From Engraulis encrasicolus (taxonomy: Eukaryota; Chordata; Actinopteri; Clupeiformes; Engraulidae), in contig NC_085865.1 of the NCBI RefSeq assembly GCF_034702125.1, forward strand, positions 22,095,781 through 22,159,780: a stretch of 64,000 nt of DNA, read 5' to 3'. Positions 43,147 to 56,400 of the stretch are shown in pieces. Numbering within the stretch: position 1 is the first letter of the stretch; each line of letters starts with the position of its first letter. The notes beneath the pieces are model-generated. The model worked only from the letters and a program-made list of their open reading frames with translations. It was not told the DNA's origin and ran no database searches. A program made the translations under genes and the position numbers.

Positions 43147-43350
43147 TCAAGTCAAGTCAAGTAGGTTTTATTGTCAATTTCTTTACATGCACTGGTCATA
43201 CAAAGAATTTGAAATTACATTTCTTGCTTTCCCATGCAGACATAGACTAATCTAGGTAAGGACATAGACAGTATGGACATAGACAGTACTTATACATGGA
43301 CATAAGACAGTATGGACATAGACAGTGCTCATACAGACATTTAAAGTGCA
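43147..43350. repeat. Dispersed repeat fragment
   Basis: CAAGTCAAGTCAAGTAGGTTTTATTGTCA followed by GGACATAGACAGTATGGACAT short tandem units. Common style in fish introns; family not identified. Confidence 0.4.
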
Positions 43351-44439
43351 AGACTGGACAACAGAAGACTTGTAGAGAACATACATTAAGAGGAGGTAAT
43401 TGTTGTGCTTTTCCTAAGAGTCCTTTATAGCGTTCTGGCATAGTAATAGTAGCATTTTGAAGAAAAATAAATATTAAAATAGGTCTATCAAGTACACCAG
43501 CAGCAGTGTGTGTGTGTGTGTATATGCAGCATTTTCCCATAATCTAAAGCCCTACTAAGAGAAGCTCATGAAACTTTTGTTGAGGCCCAGATGTCTGTCA
43601 GGAGTTTAGTAAGGAAAATGCTTGATGGCTTGATGCGGAAACATGAAAGTGCTCTTAAGTCATGCACCACAGAAACATGAGGTCGTCAGCTCTGCTCCGC
43701 ATGTACACAGTTGACAGCACCATTTAGATCCCTGTGGCTCTAAAACAACTCAAGGGCAGGACGCATGGTGCAGGGTCTGCCCCTAAAACCAGTCATGTTG
43801 GCAGTGGTGGTGGTGGTGGTCCTGGTGGACACACGTCACTTGTATTATTAAAACAGGGCCACCATAAAGAGGGGCTCTGTAGTGCATCACAGGTTGTCCT
43901 GTAAACAGGACCCAACCGTCAAGCAGTGCTACACTCCTGGATCAGGTTTGAGTCAGGGTTAGGGGTGGGGGGAGGGGGTTAGGGGGGCTACTACAGGTAG
44001 CTCATTTCGATAAAGGAGTGCATATCGACAGAACTGCTGGCGAGGCAGGTGGCTTTGGGGGGAAGGAGGATGCATGGTTGCACTGATTTCATGCTGACAT
44101 GCCACAGTTCGCCGAGACCACCGAGTAATTACTTGTAAGTGCTCCGAGAGCCGCGTCTCCCTCGAGAGCAGAACTTGCTGGTTATTGCATCTAACGGCTT
44201 TAGTTTTCCCCCTTTTTTCTTTCGTGAACGAAATGAAAACAGACAGAGATCCTCACGTGGAGTCTCTCTAGAGGAGGAGACCGGAGAATTGCAGTTGAGA
44301 TTGGCAGGTGCAGCACATAAGCCTCAAGGTAAACCTCAATGAAATACGCAATAAACTGTCTTGACCATGGACCTTGGCTAAAATGACTAAGGCACCGTCC
44401 TGTTACAGGGCTTAATTCCGGAACTTCTAGACCGAAGGG

Positions 44440-44690
44440 ATTTCCTCCGTCTCTCTGTCCCACTTGCTCCCTGTCACCACCTCAAACTGTCCTTTTGATT
44501 AACCCTTTAAGACATGGCGTTATAAATATGCTGCTACCAGAACTTGTCAATGACCAAGTCGTAGTCCATGAATAAAGGCCCTATGTTATGTCACAGAAGT
44601 GAAGTACTGTGATAGTTAACTTTTCCATGACTATTACACTGGTGGCAACAAGCATAAAACCCCCTAAAAAATATTTTAAAAAGAAATACA
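44440..44690 (+). mobile_element. 5'-truncated SINE, interrupted
   Basis: The body (CGTCTCTCTGTCCCACTTGC, 44449-44468) and tail (AAGCATAAAACCCCCTAAAAAATATTTT, from 44651) match the SINE at 42579 but have no tRNA head. About 150 bp of unrelated sequence beginning TTAACCCTTTAA separates the two parts. Confidence 0.6.
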
Positions 44691-45223
44691 TGTGAATTGG
44701 TACAAAAATCGTCAACGGCTGATAGCCGAGCGGGTGCTGTCTTGGGGGCCAGCTGAGGAGCAGCTTCAGATAAGGGAGAGGAGAGCAAACCTTGAGTCTC
44801 CACAGTCCAATTCGCTCTGGATAAGCAGTGTGACTGATGGCAGGCTGACAGAGGTAGTAGTGGTGGTGGTCACAGGGACGGTGGGGGCAGAGGGACACAT
44901 TTCTGACACGTATGCAAGACATCCCGACGTGACACGTGCTCATTACGGCAAATCAGCACAACAACAACATCTGAGCAACAGCCCAAGCGAGCTCTCCAGT
45001 GACTTGAGAGAGCTACATGAAATGGCATGGCATGGGGGGGCTGTTTACTCAAGCTCTCTCAACTGCGTAGTGGACCTGTGGGAGCATTGTGGGAGCTATG
45101 TCAGTATGTATGTATGTGTGCACCACTGTGCACGATTTCTATACGAGGGCTTCAGCGGCTCTAACAGGCTGTGTGTGTGACAGAGACCACCCAGGAAGAG
45201 CGGAACAGAAGGACATCTCGTCA

Positions 45224-45224
45224 T

Positions 45225-45262
<38 letters not shown>

Positions 45263-45710
45263 GGGGGGGGGTGGAGAGTGGGGTGGAGAGTGGCCTCCAG
45301 CTGCGAAGGAGAGAGAGGACAGAGGAGAGAGGAGAGAGGAGAGAGGAGGGGGAGGAGAGTGAGAGAGGAGAGAGGAGGGGGAGGAGAGTGAGAGAGGAGA
45401 GAGGAGAGAGGAGGGGGAGGATACTAGAGAGAGGAGAAGAGTGAGAGAGGAGAGAGGAGGGGGAGGGTACTAGAGAGAGGAGAAGAGTGGGAGGCGGAGG
45501 GGGGGGGGGAGAAGAGAGAGGAAATTGCGAGAGGAGAAAGCGGAGAAAGCAGAGAGGAGAGAGGAGAGAACTCCACCTGCTAAGAGGAGAGAAGAGAGAG
45601 GAGGTAGGAGAGGAAATAAGAGAGAGAAGGGGTATAGGAGAGAGGAGAGGGGATGCCTGCAGCTGTGAAGGGGAGAGAGAGAGGAGAGAGAGGAGGCAGA
45701 TCTGCCTCTG
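45224..45710 (+). repeat. (GT)n then GGAGAGA polypurine minisatellite
   Basis: (GT)n and a G-run (45224-45272), then about 400 bp of GAGAGGAGAGAGGAGGGGGA-type purine repeats with few pyrimidines. Confidence 0.85.
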
Positions 45711-45831
45711 AAGTTGCACCACAAGCCGCAGATAGTCGGCACGCTCTGAGACGAGTGGGAAATGTTGGCCTGCGTAATTGTACTGGTTACATGGTTCTCT
45801 TTGAACTGGGTTCTAACACATGCATCCGTAT

Positions 45832-45832
<1 letters not shown>

Positions 45833-45923
<91 letters not shown>

Positions 45924-45930
45924 TCACACA

Positions 45931-46016
<86 letters not shown>

Positions 46017-46020
46017 CACA
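45833..46020. repeat. (AC)n microsatellite
   Basis: About 185 bp of AC with a short ACTC interruption. Confidence 0.95.
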
Positions 46021-46139
46021 CCACAAGTTATACTCACACACAGCTGAGCCATATTTAACACTAATACTGCTGTATATGTAGTTATCTTACTCATGAACAC
46101 AACTGCCTTACTCATGAACACAGACACTCACATGCACGC

Positions 46140-46587
46140 TAGGGCAGGGTTCAAAAGATTGAAATGCGATCCAATATCGATTCGCGTTCGAAAAGTGTGA
46201 TATCGATTCACAACTTTGTGGATCGATCTTTTGCCTATGATTATAGGTGCTATTTTCTCAACCACATCCTGTAGCTCTCTTCCACATTCATGTACACTAC
46301 ATGCACAAATAGGGCCAGTGTTTTCCCACCTTTCTCTCTCATACCAAGTTTCCCACTTCTTTCTCTCATACCAAAGTATTTCATGTTTGTGTGGGTATCA
46401 AAAGTTGAGATATTTAGGTTTATAGCCGGCCTTAGAATTTTCGGCATAAATGGGTTAAAGTGACAACCCAACAATACAGAAGATCGATATTGAATCGAAT
46501 CGAATCGGATCGTGGATCGAATTGGATCATGACCTTCTGGATCGGAATCGAATCGATCCAGGAAATGTGGATCGATTCCCAGCCCTT
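46140..46587. mobile_element. hAT-type MITE, family E
   Basis: 448 bp. The outer ends are TAGGGCAGGGTT and CCCAGCCCTT, with many ATCGATTC and GGATCG words inside both ends. Perfect 8-bp duplication ATGCACGC (46132-46139 and 46588-46595). Confidence 0.8.
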
Positions 46588-47398
46588 ATGCACGCACACA
46601 TACAGTACATGAACAAAGACACTCACTTGCACACACACGCACAGTACATTGACCTACACCTAAAAACACCTACAAAACACTGTCATTAATAATTAATTAA
46701 TTATTATCATTAATATAGATGCAATAATCCAAAGGTCTACCATAGAGATGCATGCCCATGCACGCATCCATGCACACACACATGCACACACAGACCGTCC
46801 ATCCATTCATACTGTATATCCCACCCCCAGCCATCCATTTCAAAATCGAAATTTCACAGGTAAGCAAATCGGTCTTCAAAACGGTCTCAAATATTTATAT
46901 GCTACTCAGCTCGCTGCTCCCCCCCGTATTCGCCAAACCCATTAGGATATCCATATTAAGAAGATGAAAAGGGAGCAGGTAGCCAGGCTGAGAATACATT
47001 ATCAAAATTGTGTCATCATTACTCTGTGGGTTCAGTTGAAGACTCCGTTTGAACCCAATGCTCAAATGTGTGCTGAAAGAACAAGCATCTCGATTCGTGA
47101 TTCGTGCATGCCTTTGAAAGAGCTGTCTGTCCCAAGAGAGATGTGATTTTTTTTTTTAAAGCCTTGGTTGTCGGTAAGAAAAGGATATGATTTACTATGC
47201 CCCATGGGGTAATTCACCTAGATCTTCTTAGCCACTCTATCACAAACACATGTTGTATCAATGTACACACCGGAATACAATATCATCTACTGTAAATACA
47301 AAGCACTAACAGCAAATGCAGCACCAAGCCCTCACACTAACACAACAAACACCACACCGACAACGCAGTGAGTACTGGAGCCATTTGGCAATCACTGG

Positions 47399-48180
47399 GC
47401 CATGATGTCTCTCTTCCTTCCTCTCTCTTTCCCTTCCTTCCTCCCTCTCGCTCTCGTTCTCATTCTTTTTTCCTTTTCTGGGTGAGCAGAAATGGATCTG
47501 GGCTTGGTGCGCGCTGATATCCCACGTGTTCGCTCACTCGCTAGCTCTCGAACGGAAATATAGGTCAGTGGTAGCACCTCAGCAAAGCACGGACTCTGCA
47601 GAAATCTGCAAGGTGAAGAAGCAGCTGCTTCCCTTCTCTTCTGCTCATCTTCTCTTTCCTCTCCTCTTTGCTCTCCTTCTTTATACCCTTCTGTCATCCT
47701 CCTCTCCGTTTCTCCTATTCTCTACTCTCATGTGCTCCTCTCCTGCTCTCTGCTCTTCTTTCATCTCCTCCTCCTATCCTTCTCTACTCCCCTCTGCTCT
47801 CCTCTCTGAGCTTCTTTTCTTTCCTCTCCTCTCTGCTCTCCTTCTCTCTCGTCGGCTCTCCTTCTCCATCTTCTCCTCTTCTCTCATTCTATCCTATCCT
47901 CCAATCTCATTCTCTATCCTCTCCTCCTCCCCCATCCTTTTCAATCATCTCTACTTCTGTCTCATCATCTCTTCTCCTCTTCCTTCTTTCTCATATCTTC
48001 TCTTCTGCATTCCTTCTCTCCTCCTCTTCTCTTCTCCACTTCTTCCTCTCCACTCCCTTCTCCCTCATCCTCTGCTCTCCTTCTCTCTCCTATCATACTC
48101 TCCCATGCTCTCCTACTCTCTTTCTCCCTTCTCTTCGTTCCTCTCGTCTCTCCTCCGCTCTCCTCTCTTATCCTCCCTGT
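47399..48180 (+). repeat. Polypyrimidine CTCTTCTCCT tract
   Basis: 47399-47480 and especially 47630-48180 (about 550 bp) are almost wholly C and T on this strand, with CTCCT, TTCTCTC and CATCCT words. The resulting Ser/Leu/Phe frames are not genes. Confidence 0.85.
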
Positions 48181-48593
48181 AAGCCTGGCATGCCTCCACC
48201 CCCGAGGGGGCATCTCGCCTTGATTTGATGGAGATTACATTTCTCACGACCACAAAACCACCCTCCTCAGCATCCTGTGGAGCAAACTGACGACCTAATG
48301 CTAATGCTGCTCTCTTTCAGCTTTAATAAACAGAATCGGACAGATTTTTTTATTGGATACTCACTTACATAAGGCGCTCTCTTTAAAATTCAATTAAGTG
48401 CTGACTAGACTCGTAGACTAGATTTTTAAGAAAGTATTGTAGCATGCTGTGGTGGTGTGGCGTCCGGTCAACCTGAGGCAACTCTCAAACACTGACACAC
48501 TTTTCCGTGAGCAGTCCTCGGGGGGAAGCGGATGGCGCTAAATAAAGAAAAGCATGTATGCACATGGCACAACATGGAACAGCAGCTAGCTTG

Positions 48594-48594
48594 T

Positions 48595-48654
<60 letters not shown>
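48594..48654. repeat. (CT)n microsatellite
   Basis: About 60 bp of CT with one GT interruption. Confidence 0.95.
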
Positions 48655-48659
<5 letters not shown>

Positions 48660-49095
48660 TTTTAAGCCAAATCCAAACATAACAACGTCCCTCTAATCTC
48701 ATTCCACCGTATCCCGTTCGCAAGTGATTACCGAAATGAGGATGTATAAAAGAAGGGAGAGAGGGAGAAGAAGGAAGGAGGGGCGGGCAAGAAAAACAGT
48801 AGTGACACCGGGGCCTGAATAATGGATGTCTACAAATGGAAGGCAGCCTTGTGTTTGCCGGCGGTTTATTTTTAGCGGCCCCTTCGCAGCAGGCACTGAA
48901 GGTGTCCCACTGCTAATGAAGCCAGGCCTGTGTGTGTGTGTGTGTCCGACCCGACCGCCTCATCTCATCCCTGGGCACGATCTCACGTTAGACCCCACTC
49001 CCTGATTACCGTGCCTCCACGCTCCTCTTCTCTGAGTAAGACCCAGCTGGGAGATAGAGATGGAGAGAGATGAAGAGGGATGTTGATAGGATGCA

Positions 49096-49148
49096 GAGAG
49101 AGAGAGAGAGAGAGAGAGGGAGATAGAGAGAGAGAGAGAGAGAGAGAT

Positions 49149-49187
<39 letters not shown>

Positions 49188-49221
49188 GATAGACACAGAC
49201 ACAGACACAGACAGAGACACA

Positions 49222-49317
<96 letters not shown>

Positions 49318-49327
49318 CAGAGAGAGA
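49096..49327. repeat. Compound (GA)n-(GAAA)n-(GACA)n microsatellite
   Basis: About 230 bp of GA, GAAA, ACAGAC and GA blocks in order. Confidence 0.95.
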
Positions 49328-49778
49328 ATGAGAAGGACACAGATGGCAGTGACATACCTGGAGAAGCCACGTGTCTACGGCTAACACTTTACTAAGCATG
49401 GGTTACGAATCACAATTGTGAATCATGTGAAAGCATTATGACCTGTTTATTTATAGTATTTTGTTCATACTAAAAACAAGGCCATATGCATTTGGGGACA
49501 AGATGCTCCTCATCCTCAAAGCACCTTTGTTGACCTTGACCTTCATTCAGCTCTTGACAGAATGTGTCTTACTAACCAATGGATCTTACATGCTAAAACT
49601 GGAGGTCTTTCTCTTCTGCTTATTCATTGTATTCATCTGAATCACTCAAAACAAATTTATCCAAGTCAAGAACTTGCTGTTAACACACTGTCATTCAACA
49701 TTCATCTCAACCTTATTCAACAATGTTCTTAAGTGAACAATTTGAACTTTAACAGAAGTCTTTTGTCATGGACCTAAG

Positions 49779-49968
49779 CAGTGGTGTAGTCTACTTTGTT
49801 ATGGTGGGTATACTATGTATTTGAGCATTTTTTGAAGTGGGTATACTGTATATATTTGTGCTATTCAAAGTAATGGATCAATCAATTTTAAGTGGGTATA
49901 CTGAAGTCCCTGAAATTTAGAAGTGGGTATACTCTGTATACCCGCGTTCTACGTAGACTACACCACTG
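49779..49968. mobile_element. hAT-type MITE, family F
   Basis: 190 bp. The ends are CAGTGGTGTAGTCTAC and GTAGACTACACCACTG (perfect inverted repeats), flanked by GACCTAAG (49771-49778) and AACCTAAG (49969-49976). The inside has four AAGTGGGTATACT-like words. Confidence 0.85.
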
Positions 49969-50039
49969 AACCTAAGCTCAAAGAACTGGTCATAAAACAA
50001 AAATGGAAGAAACTGCACCTACACTGTATAAAAATAGTT

Positions 50040-51447
50040 CTTTACTGACAAGCTAACCCACCTCAACCAATTAGAACAAGGCACCATGACCTTTAGTCAG
50101 CATGATTGTCCATATTTATGAGTCTCTTGTAGCCAAAGCTGGGTGGGAGGGCGTGAGTCAAGTGCTCAGAGCAAGATGCATCTTACATAAACAATGCATT
50201 ATATATATAAAAAGTCTGAGGTCAGTATCTATTGCCAACTCATTGCATGCATCCTAACCACTTACAGCAATTTGATGAGCTCCTGCGCTACACCTAACCA
50301 AGTTAACTGTTAACCACCTGTCACTAATTTCTGAGACAAGTGAAAGATCTCATTCAATGCTGCCTGACATTGAATGGCCTGGAATACTGTGTGAATGACC
50401 AGCATCAGTGTGAATGACCAGCATCAGCCATGGCTAAATGCAAAATTTGGTAATTCATCCACATGGTACCATTTTACTCCTTAACATCAACCCAGCTCAA
50501 CAAAGCAGAGAGCAAGGCAACCTTGACCTTCAGCCAGCATGATCGCCTCTATTTACGAGTCTGCTGCAGCCTAAGCAGGGCACGAGTCAAGAAACATGTC
50601 TTAAACGATGCATTTTACATGCTACTACAACCTACTCTTTGTAAACATCTCAACCACTTTCATCAAATTCATGAGCTCTTGCCCAGCAAGAAGTTGCTGT
50701 TAACCCCCCATCTCTAATTTCTGAAAGGATTAAGAGATTTCATTCAATGCCGTCTGACATGGACTGGTTCCCCTGACATGAAATGGCCAATCCACTATGA
50801 CCCACTGTTCCATGCAAAATTTGGTAATTCATCAACATCCATGCACTTCATTTTTTAAAACCAACCCACTTCAACAAAACCGAACAAGATAACCTTGACG
50901 TTTAGCCAACATGATTGCCTCTATTTACGAGTCTGCTGCAGCCTAAGCAGGGTGGGAGGGCATGAGTCAAGTGCTCATGGTAAGATGCATCTTTAACGAT
51001 GCATGTTACATGTTCAAAAGCCTACTCATTGCAAGCATCTTGACCATTTCCAGCACGTCATGTCATAAGCCTGCCAAAGTCAAGAACTTGCCAATGTCAT
51101 TAACTCACGGTCACTAGTTTTGAACATGATTCAAAATTCTATTCAATGCCATCTCACATTGAAGGGCCGACCCGCAAATCGGTGAGAATGTCCATCACCC
51201 ACTGCTCCATGCAAAATTTGGTAATTGATCGACATTCATGCCTTTGATAACATATTTAAATTCAACCCACCTCATCCAATTAGAACAAGACAGCCTTTGA
51301 CCTTTAATCTGCATGATATTTATGAGTCTCCTGTAGCCTAAGCAGGGTGGGAGGGCGTGAGTCAAGTGCTCAAGGCAAGATCGGTCCTAAACGATGCATC
51401 AACCACTTGCAGCAAATTCATGAGATCACTTCTTACACCTACAGCAC
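50040..51447 (+). repeat. Tandem array, unit about 370-440 bp, four copies
   Basis: Each unit carries AACCCA(C/G)CTCAACAAA, CCTTGACCTTTAGCC, GCATGATTG, TATTTACGAGTCTGCTGCAG and GGGAGGGCGTGAGTCAAGTG. Anchors occur at about 50084, 50521, 50893 and 51294. A fifth, partial relative lies at about 55805-56030. Confidence 0.75.
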
Positions 51448-51722
51448 CAGAGGTGTCAAAAGTAAATGTAAATTCATGGTTTAAATACAACACTGGCACA
51501 TATTCCATAGCTGTTACACCATTTACCCTATTATACCCTGATGAGATAGACTGTGTTACTGAAAAACACTAAAAACCCAAGGACCCACCACAAATTTGAT
51601 CCAACCAGTGCAGAGTCAGCTGATCGTAAGACAAATACACAGGTCTACTGGTTTAACCAGACAGGTTACCTGCAATGGAAGGAAACAGTTTCCTTTTTAT
51701 ACTTTTACTTTTGACACCTCTG
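51448..51722. mobile_element. hAT-type MITE, family G
   Basis: 275 bp. The ends are CAGAGGTGTCAAAAGTAAA and TTTACTTTTGACACCTCTG, perfect inverted repeats, with a perfect 8-bp duplication TACAGCAC (51440-51447 and 51723-51730). It cuts the last unit of the tandem array before it. Confidence 0.9.
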
Positions 51723-52079
51723 TACAGCACCCAAGTCATGTCCAGCAGAATGAAACTTGACATCTGATCAAGGCTGATTTGCAGTGAGCTCCTGCGTGGT
51801 GTGTCTCCCCTCGACTCCCCTTTAGGATGGCTGTGGGTTGGCCTGTGGCGAGCTGCTCTGATGTAAGACGTTTATCCTGTACGGGCGGTCTGAGGTGAGG
51901 TGAGGCCGAGGGCAGTCGAGGATATTGATCTCCGGCCAGCAGAGCTACTCAGATTGATACACATTAACCCACTAACCTCACTAAACTCCACACGTGTACT
52001 GATAAGTCACTGTTTATAGGGTCTCTCTCCATTCCAGATGCCTTAAGCAGAGTAAGAAGAGGACAGTGGGACAGTGGGA

Positions 52080-52440
52080 GTGAGGGGGTGGGTGAATGAA
52101 TGAATAAAGCAATAAATAAAAGAGGAAAATGAAAATATGGTGGTTGGATGAATAGAATGAATGAAAAGATGGATCCATGCTTGGCTGGAAGGATGGATGG
52201 GCAGATGACTGAGTAAATGAGTGATGACTGAGTGAATGAATGGATTGATGAATGAATGAATGAATGAATGAATGAATGAATGAATGAATGAATGAATGAA
52301 TCATGGATGAATGAATGAATGAATGAATCATGGATGAATGCATGGGTGGATGGACTAATGGGATGAACGGATGGATGAATGAATGAATGACTTAAGGAAC
52401 AAACAAACAAACAAACAAACAAACAAACAAACAGATGAAA
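52080..52440. repeat. (GAAT)n, (GGAT)n and (AAAC)n microsatellites
   Basis: GAATGAAT runs at 52245-52330 with ATGGATG interruptions, and AAACAAAC at 52399-52432. Confidence 0.9.
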
Positions 52441-53645
52441 GGCGGACTGAATGAATCGGGTCAGTTCATGAATCCCCTTTAGCAAGTCTGACACGTCTGA
52501 AAGCTCACTTATACTGCGCTCTCTTCTTTTCTCTCCACCCCCCGTGGTGCTGCTGCTGCTGCTGGTCTGACGGCTTGACTGCACTCATTCTTCATGTCCT
52601 CTTGGCCTACATATGCTCTACTTCCCCAGCAAGACCAGGGGAGGCAGGGTGGGTATGGAGGATAGCTGGGTGGGTGGGTGGAGGGAGGAAAGACCAGAGT
52701 AAGCACAGTTGAGGGGTGGGTGGCTGGCTGGAGGGAAGTTCAGAGGAAGCAGGGTGGGTTGGTGGTTGGATGGGTTGGGGGAAGGCAGAGCCCCCCGTTC
52801 AAAGAGCACCATCTCCGGTCCACTGTATATGGGTAAAGAAGGAATAATCACTTGGCGTTTAGAGCCCCCTATTGCAGTGGGTGTCTGGAAGTGATCCTTT
52901 CCAAGAGCTTTACAGCATCCAGGTGGATAGCATAATCTCCCTCTATATGGATATGCAGCCTATAAAGAACCTCCCTGGGCGTATCACAAACAACTGGGGA
53001 TGGGGGCGGCACAGGACCACAGTATTAACACAATAAAACTTATGATCCGTCCATCTTTACGGTTCATGGAGGAATTTCAATGCTTCCCTGGTGTGTCCGC
53101 GCCACCCTTGAGGGCTATGTAGTGTATGAGGCAAACGGGCTCAAATGTATATTTTTTATCCTCCACAAACAATTCTTGTGAAGATGCTATGATGTTTTTC
53201 ATGTTGTAGAAGTCATGCTCGTCCCCAGGCTGTCTCCCCTGTCTCTCCTCATGCGAGCAGAATATCAATTAGGGGGAGGAGGAGGAGAGGAGGAGTCTTG
53301 ATAGTTTTGATAGGATCAAAGAACAAAAAAGATGCACTTTAACTTAATAGGTTTTTCCACTGTTATTATGATAGGCTAATTAAATGTACCACATAATTGT
53401 GCCACTTAAGGTTGCGTAATGTAAACGTGTGCATCCATTGGCTAATGGTGTCTGGAAAATCTGCAACATGACGCCAAAGCAAATCATTAGGCTTTCAATA
53501 AGTAACAGACAGCGATGGCATGTCAGTCATTGCTGCTTACATGTTGTCCATTGTGATGAAACTGAATATTCACGGTGGTGGCCCCCTACTGAGATCACAA
53601 CTACTGTTTACAACCCTCTGGCATGCATGTCACCATATGCATGTA

Positions 53646-55249
53646 CAGTGAGTCCAATATGTATTTGATCCCTTGCTGATTTTGCCCGTTTGCCCACTAA
53701 TAAAGACATGAGCAGTCTATAAATTTCTGATAATATGTATTCAAACATGGAGAGACAGAATATCAAAAAGAAATTCCAGAAAATAACTTAGAATAATATA
53801 TTTTAATTTATTTGTATTTAATTTAGGGTAATAAGTATTTGACCCCTCTAGCTAAAGAAGATAAAGTGCTTTGTGGCAAAGCCCTAGTTTTCTAGCACTG
53901 AGGTTAGATGCTTCTTTTAGTTAATGACAATGTTTGTGCATATAGTAGAAACAATTTTTGCCCATTTCTCTTTGCACATTATCTCTAAAACATTAATAGT
54001 TTGTGGCTGTAGCTTGGCAAATGGGAGGTTCAGTTCTCTCCATAGAATTACTATAGGGTTAATATTTGGAGACTGTCTAGGCCACTTCACGACTTTAATA
54101 TGCTTCTTATTGAGCCACTCCTTCGTTGCTTTGACTGTATGTTGTGTATTATTGTCATGTTGGGAGATCCAACAATGGCCCACCCATCAGTGTAGTGGTG
54201 GAGGGAAGGACGTTTGCACTCAGGATTGCACATTACATGTCTCCCTCCATCCATTCATTGGTGTGAAGTTGTCCTGTGCCTTGGCCAGACAAACACCATC
54301 AAACCATAATGATACCACTTGCATGCATGATGATGAGGAGGGTGTTCTTGGGATCATAGACAGCAGTACTCTTTCTCAAAACACATTGAATTTTGTTAAT
54401 GCCAAACAGCTTGATTTTGGTTTCATCTGACTACAGCACCTCCTTATCATATCCTAAACCAGTCTGATGTCCGTTGGCAAACCTCAGGTGGGACTGCACA
54501 GGTTCCTTCTGAAGTAGAGGTACCATGTGTGCACTACAGGATTTTAAACCTCTGTGGCATTAAGTGCTACCAGTAGTTTTCTCAGTGATTTTGGTCCCAG
54601 TAGCTTTGATATCATTGCCTAGTTCATCCCGTACAGCTCTAGGGTGATTTCTTTCTGTTCTCATGATTATCAAATCCCTACAAAAGGTCAAATCTTGTAT
54701 AGAACCCCAGACAGCCTGATGGATAGTCATTTTGTATTCCTCACATTTTGGAAGAAATGCATCAACAGCTGGGTCATTAATACCCAGTCTCTTTCTTGTG
54801 GCTTTGCAGCCCATTTAATCTTTGTTCAGGTCTAAAATCGTGTCCCTGATATCATTTGACCACTATTTGGTCTTTCCCATGCTGGTGAGGTTGGAGTGTG
54901 ACTGATTCACTCATACTATGGGCTGATTCTGCTGATTCAATGTGTCTTTTATGCATGTTAGTATGTACAGGTGTCATTAATTCAGATGACAAGTTGATCG
55001 GAAGTGCCCATCTGGTCTGTGGGCCCGGAACTGTAATCAGTTGGCAGGGGATCAAATACTTATTTTGCTCGATGAAATGGAAATAAGTTAATATATATTC
55101 TCTTCAGTTAATTTCTGGATTTTCTTTTTGATATTCTGTCTCTCTATATTAGAATACATATTATCATAACATTTATTGACTGATCATGTCTTTGTTAGTA
55201 GGCAAACCAACAAAATCAGCAAGGGATCAAATACATATTGGACTCACTG
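53646..55249 (-). mobile_element. Tc1-like transposon, degenerate
   Basis: 1604 bp, flanked by TA (53644-53645 and 55250-55251). The ends CAGTGAGTCCAATATGTATT and its complement are part of inverted repeats of roughly 200 bp. The length and TA target fit Tc1/mariner. The broken transposase runs on the minus strand. Confidence 0.9.
53917..55055 (-). pseudogene. Tc1-like transposase, broken
   Basis: Fragments in several frames. The N-terminal helix-turn-helix region is around 54780-54900 (GKDQIVVK, then SNDIRDTILDLNKD, stops included). The C-terminal part at 53917-54183 has WPRQSPNINPIVILWRELN where active Tc1 elements have QSPDLNPIENLW, so the catalytic Asp and Glu positions are replaced as well. 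It cannot make an active enzyme. Confidence 0.8.
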
Positions 55250-56089
55250 TATGTCAGTCCTAGCATGCACGTTGAAACAAGGATGGACCAGACAGACCAG
55301 ATATCATATTTACAACGGCGATGACCAAAAATGAGCTCAGCTCAGCATACCAGCCTACCTAATCATGACCGACCAGCTCAATACAACGGAATTTTCATGT
55401 GACGTCAAGAGCATGCATAGCCTCTTTTAAGCACTGTGGAAACATACCGTAGCCTATATTATGAACGGAAGATAAGAACCAATCGGCATTTGAAAGGACG
55501 TGGTCTATTAGATGTGGAATAAATGGGGACAATGAATGCATGGCCATTTAATGCTGGAGAGCGTTTGTTGGCAAGCAATTTTATAAATACATTTTTCCAA
55601 TATGCTACTAAATAATAGCTAATAAGTTAACGGCTTCTGCAAAATAGGCTTCGTCGTGGGCGACACGCAAATGGTTTTGTCGCCTTCAATGCAGATTTTC
55701 ACTGAATTGCAGGTTCATTTCCATAGATAAAACGATAGGTGTGCACTCAAATAACAACTGATAGTCGATGAAAAGACAGAAATGTACCGTTGGGCGACGT
55801 GAACTTGACGTTAACCCACTGTCACTTAACCTAATTTCTGACACCATTCGAAGATCTCAGTCAATGCCGTCTGACATAAAACAGCCAACCCGCCATCTGT
55901 GTCCATGTCAGACATCATTGTAGAAACAGAACTACTCTCTCTACAAAAAAATGCAAATCGACGTGCATGCATTTTATTCTTTCAAATCAACCCACCTCAA
56001 CAAAATAGAAGCATGGCAGCAAGGTAACGCTGTCTTTCGTCATCTTTCCTTTTGGTCTCTCTTTCGCCGACATGGTGGCACTTTTTTAG

Positions 56090-56400
56090 ACCCTTTCACG
56101 AGAAAACACCGGTAACCTGTTGTTGTGTGTAAATGTCCGCAGCCACCTTCGTCACACAATCTCAGGCGACGGCAACGAATGCTTCCCGCTTCATTCTATA
56201 TAGTCTGTCGACCAAAGGATGGACGGTGCGGTTTTTCTACAGCATGTAGAATTTGTGTTCACCAAGCCTCTCCGAAAAAAACGTATGTGCACGACGCGAC
56301 AGATCTGGGATTCAGGAGATTCACTCGGTTTACATCCCGCGATAAAGTGTTCAGATGCTTGGAGCAGACCACAAGGTAAAAAAGGGCCCGAAGAAATGAC
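56090..56400. promoter_or_regulatory. CpG-dense patch, possible promoter or exon
   Basis: Roughly twenty CpG dinucleotides in about 300 bp (for example GGCGACGGCAACG, CACGACGCGAC), much denser than the surroundings. A CTATATAG word is at about 56199 on the plus strand and a GTAAAA donor-like site follows ACCACAAG near 56374. I cannot match it to plppr4 exon 1 or to another gene. Confidence 0.25.

Noticed and set aside
47526..48228. 218- and 186-codon Ser/Leu/Phe frames
   Set aside because: Translations of a pyrimidine-only tract.
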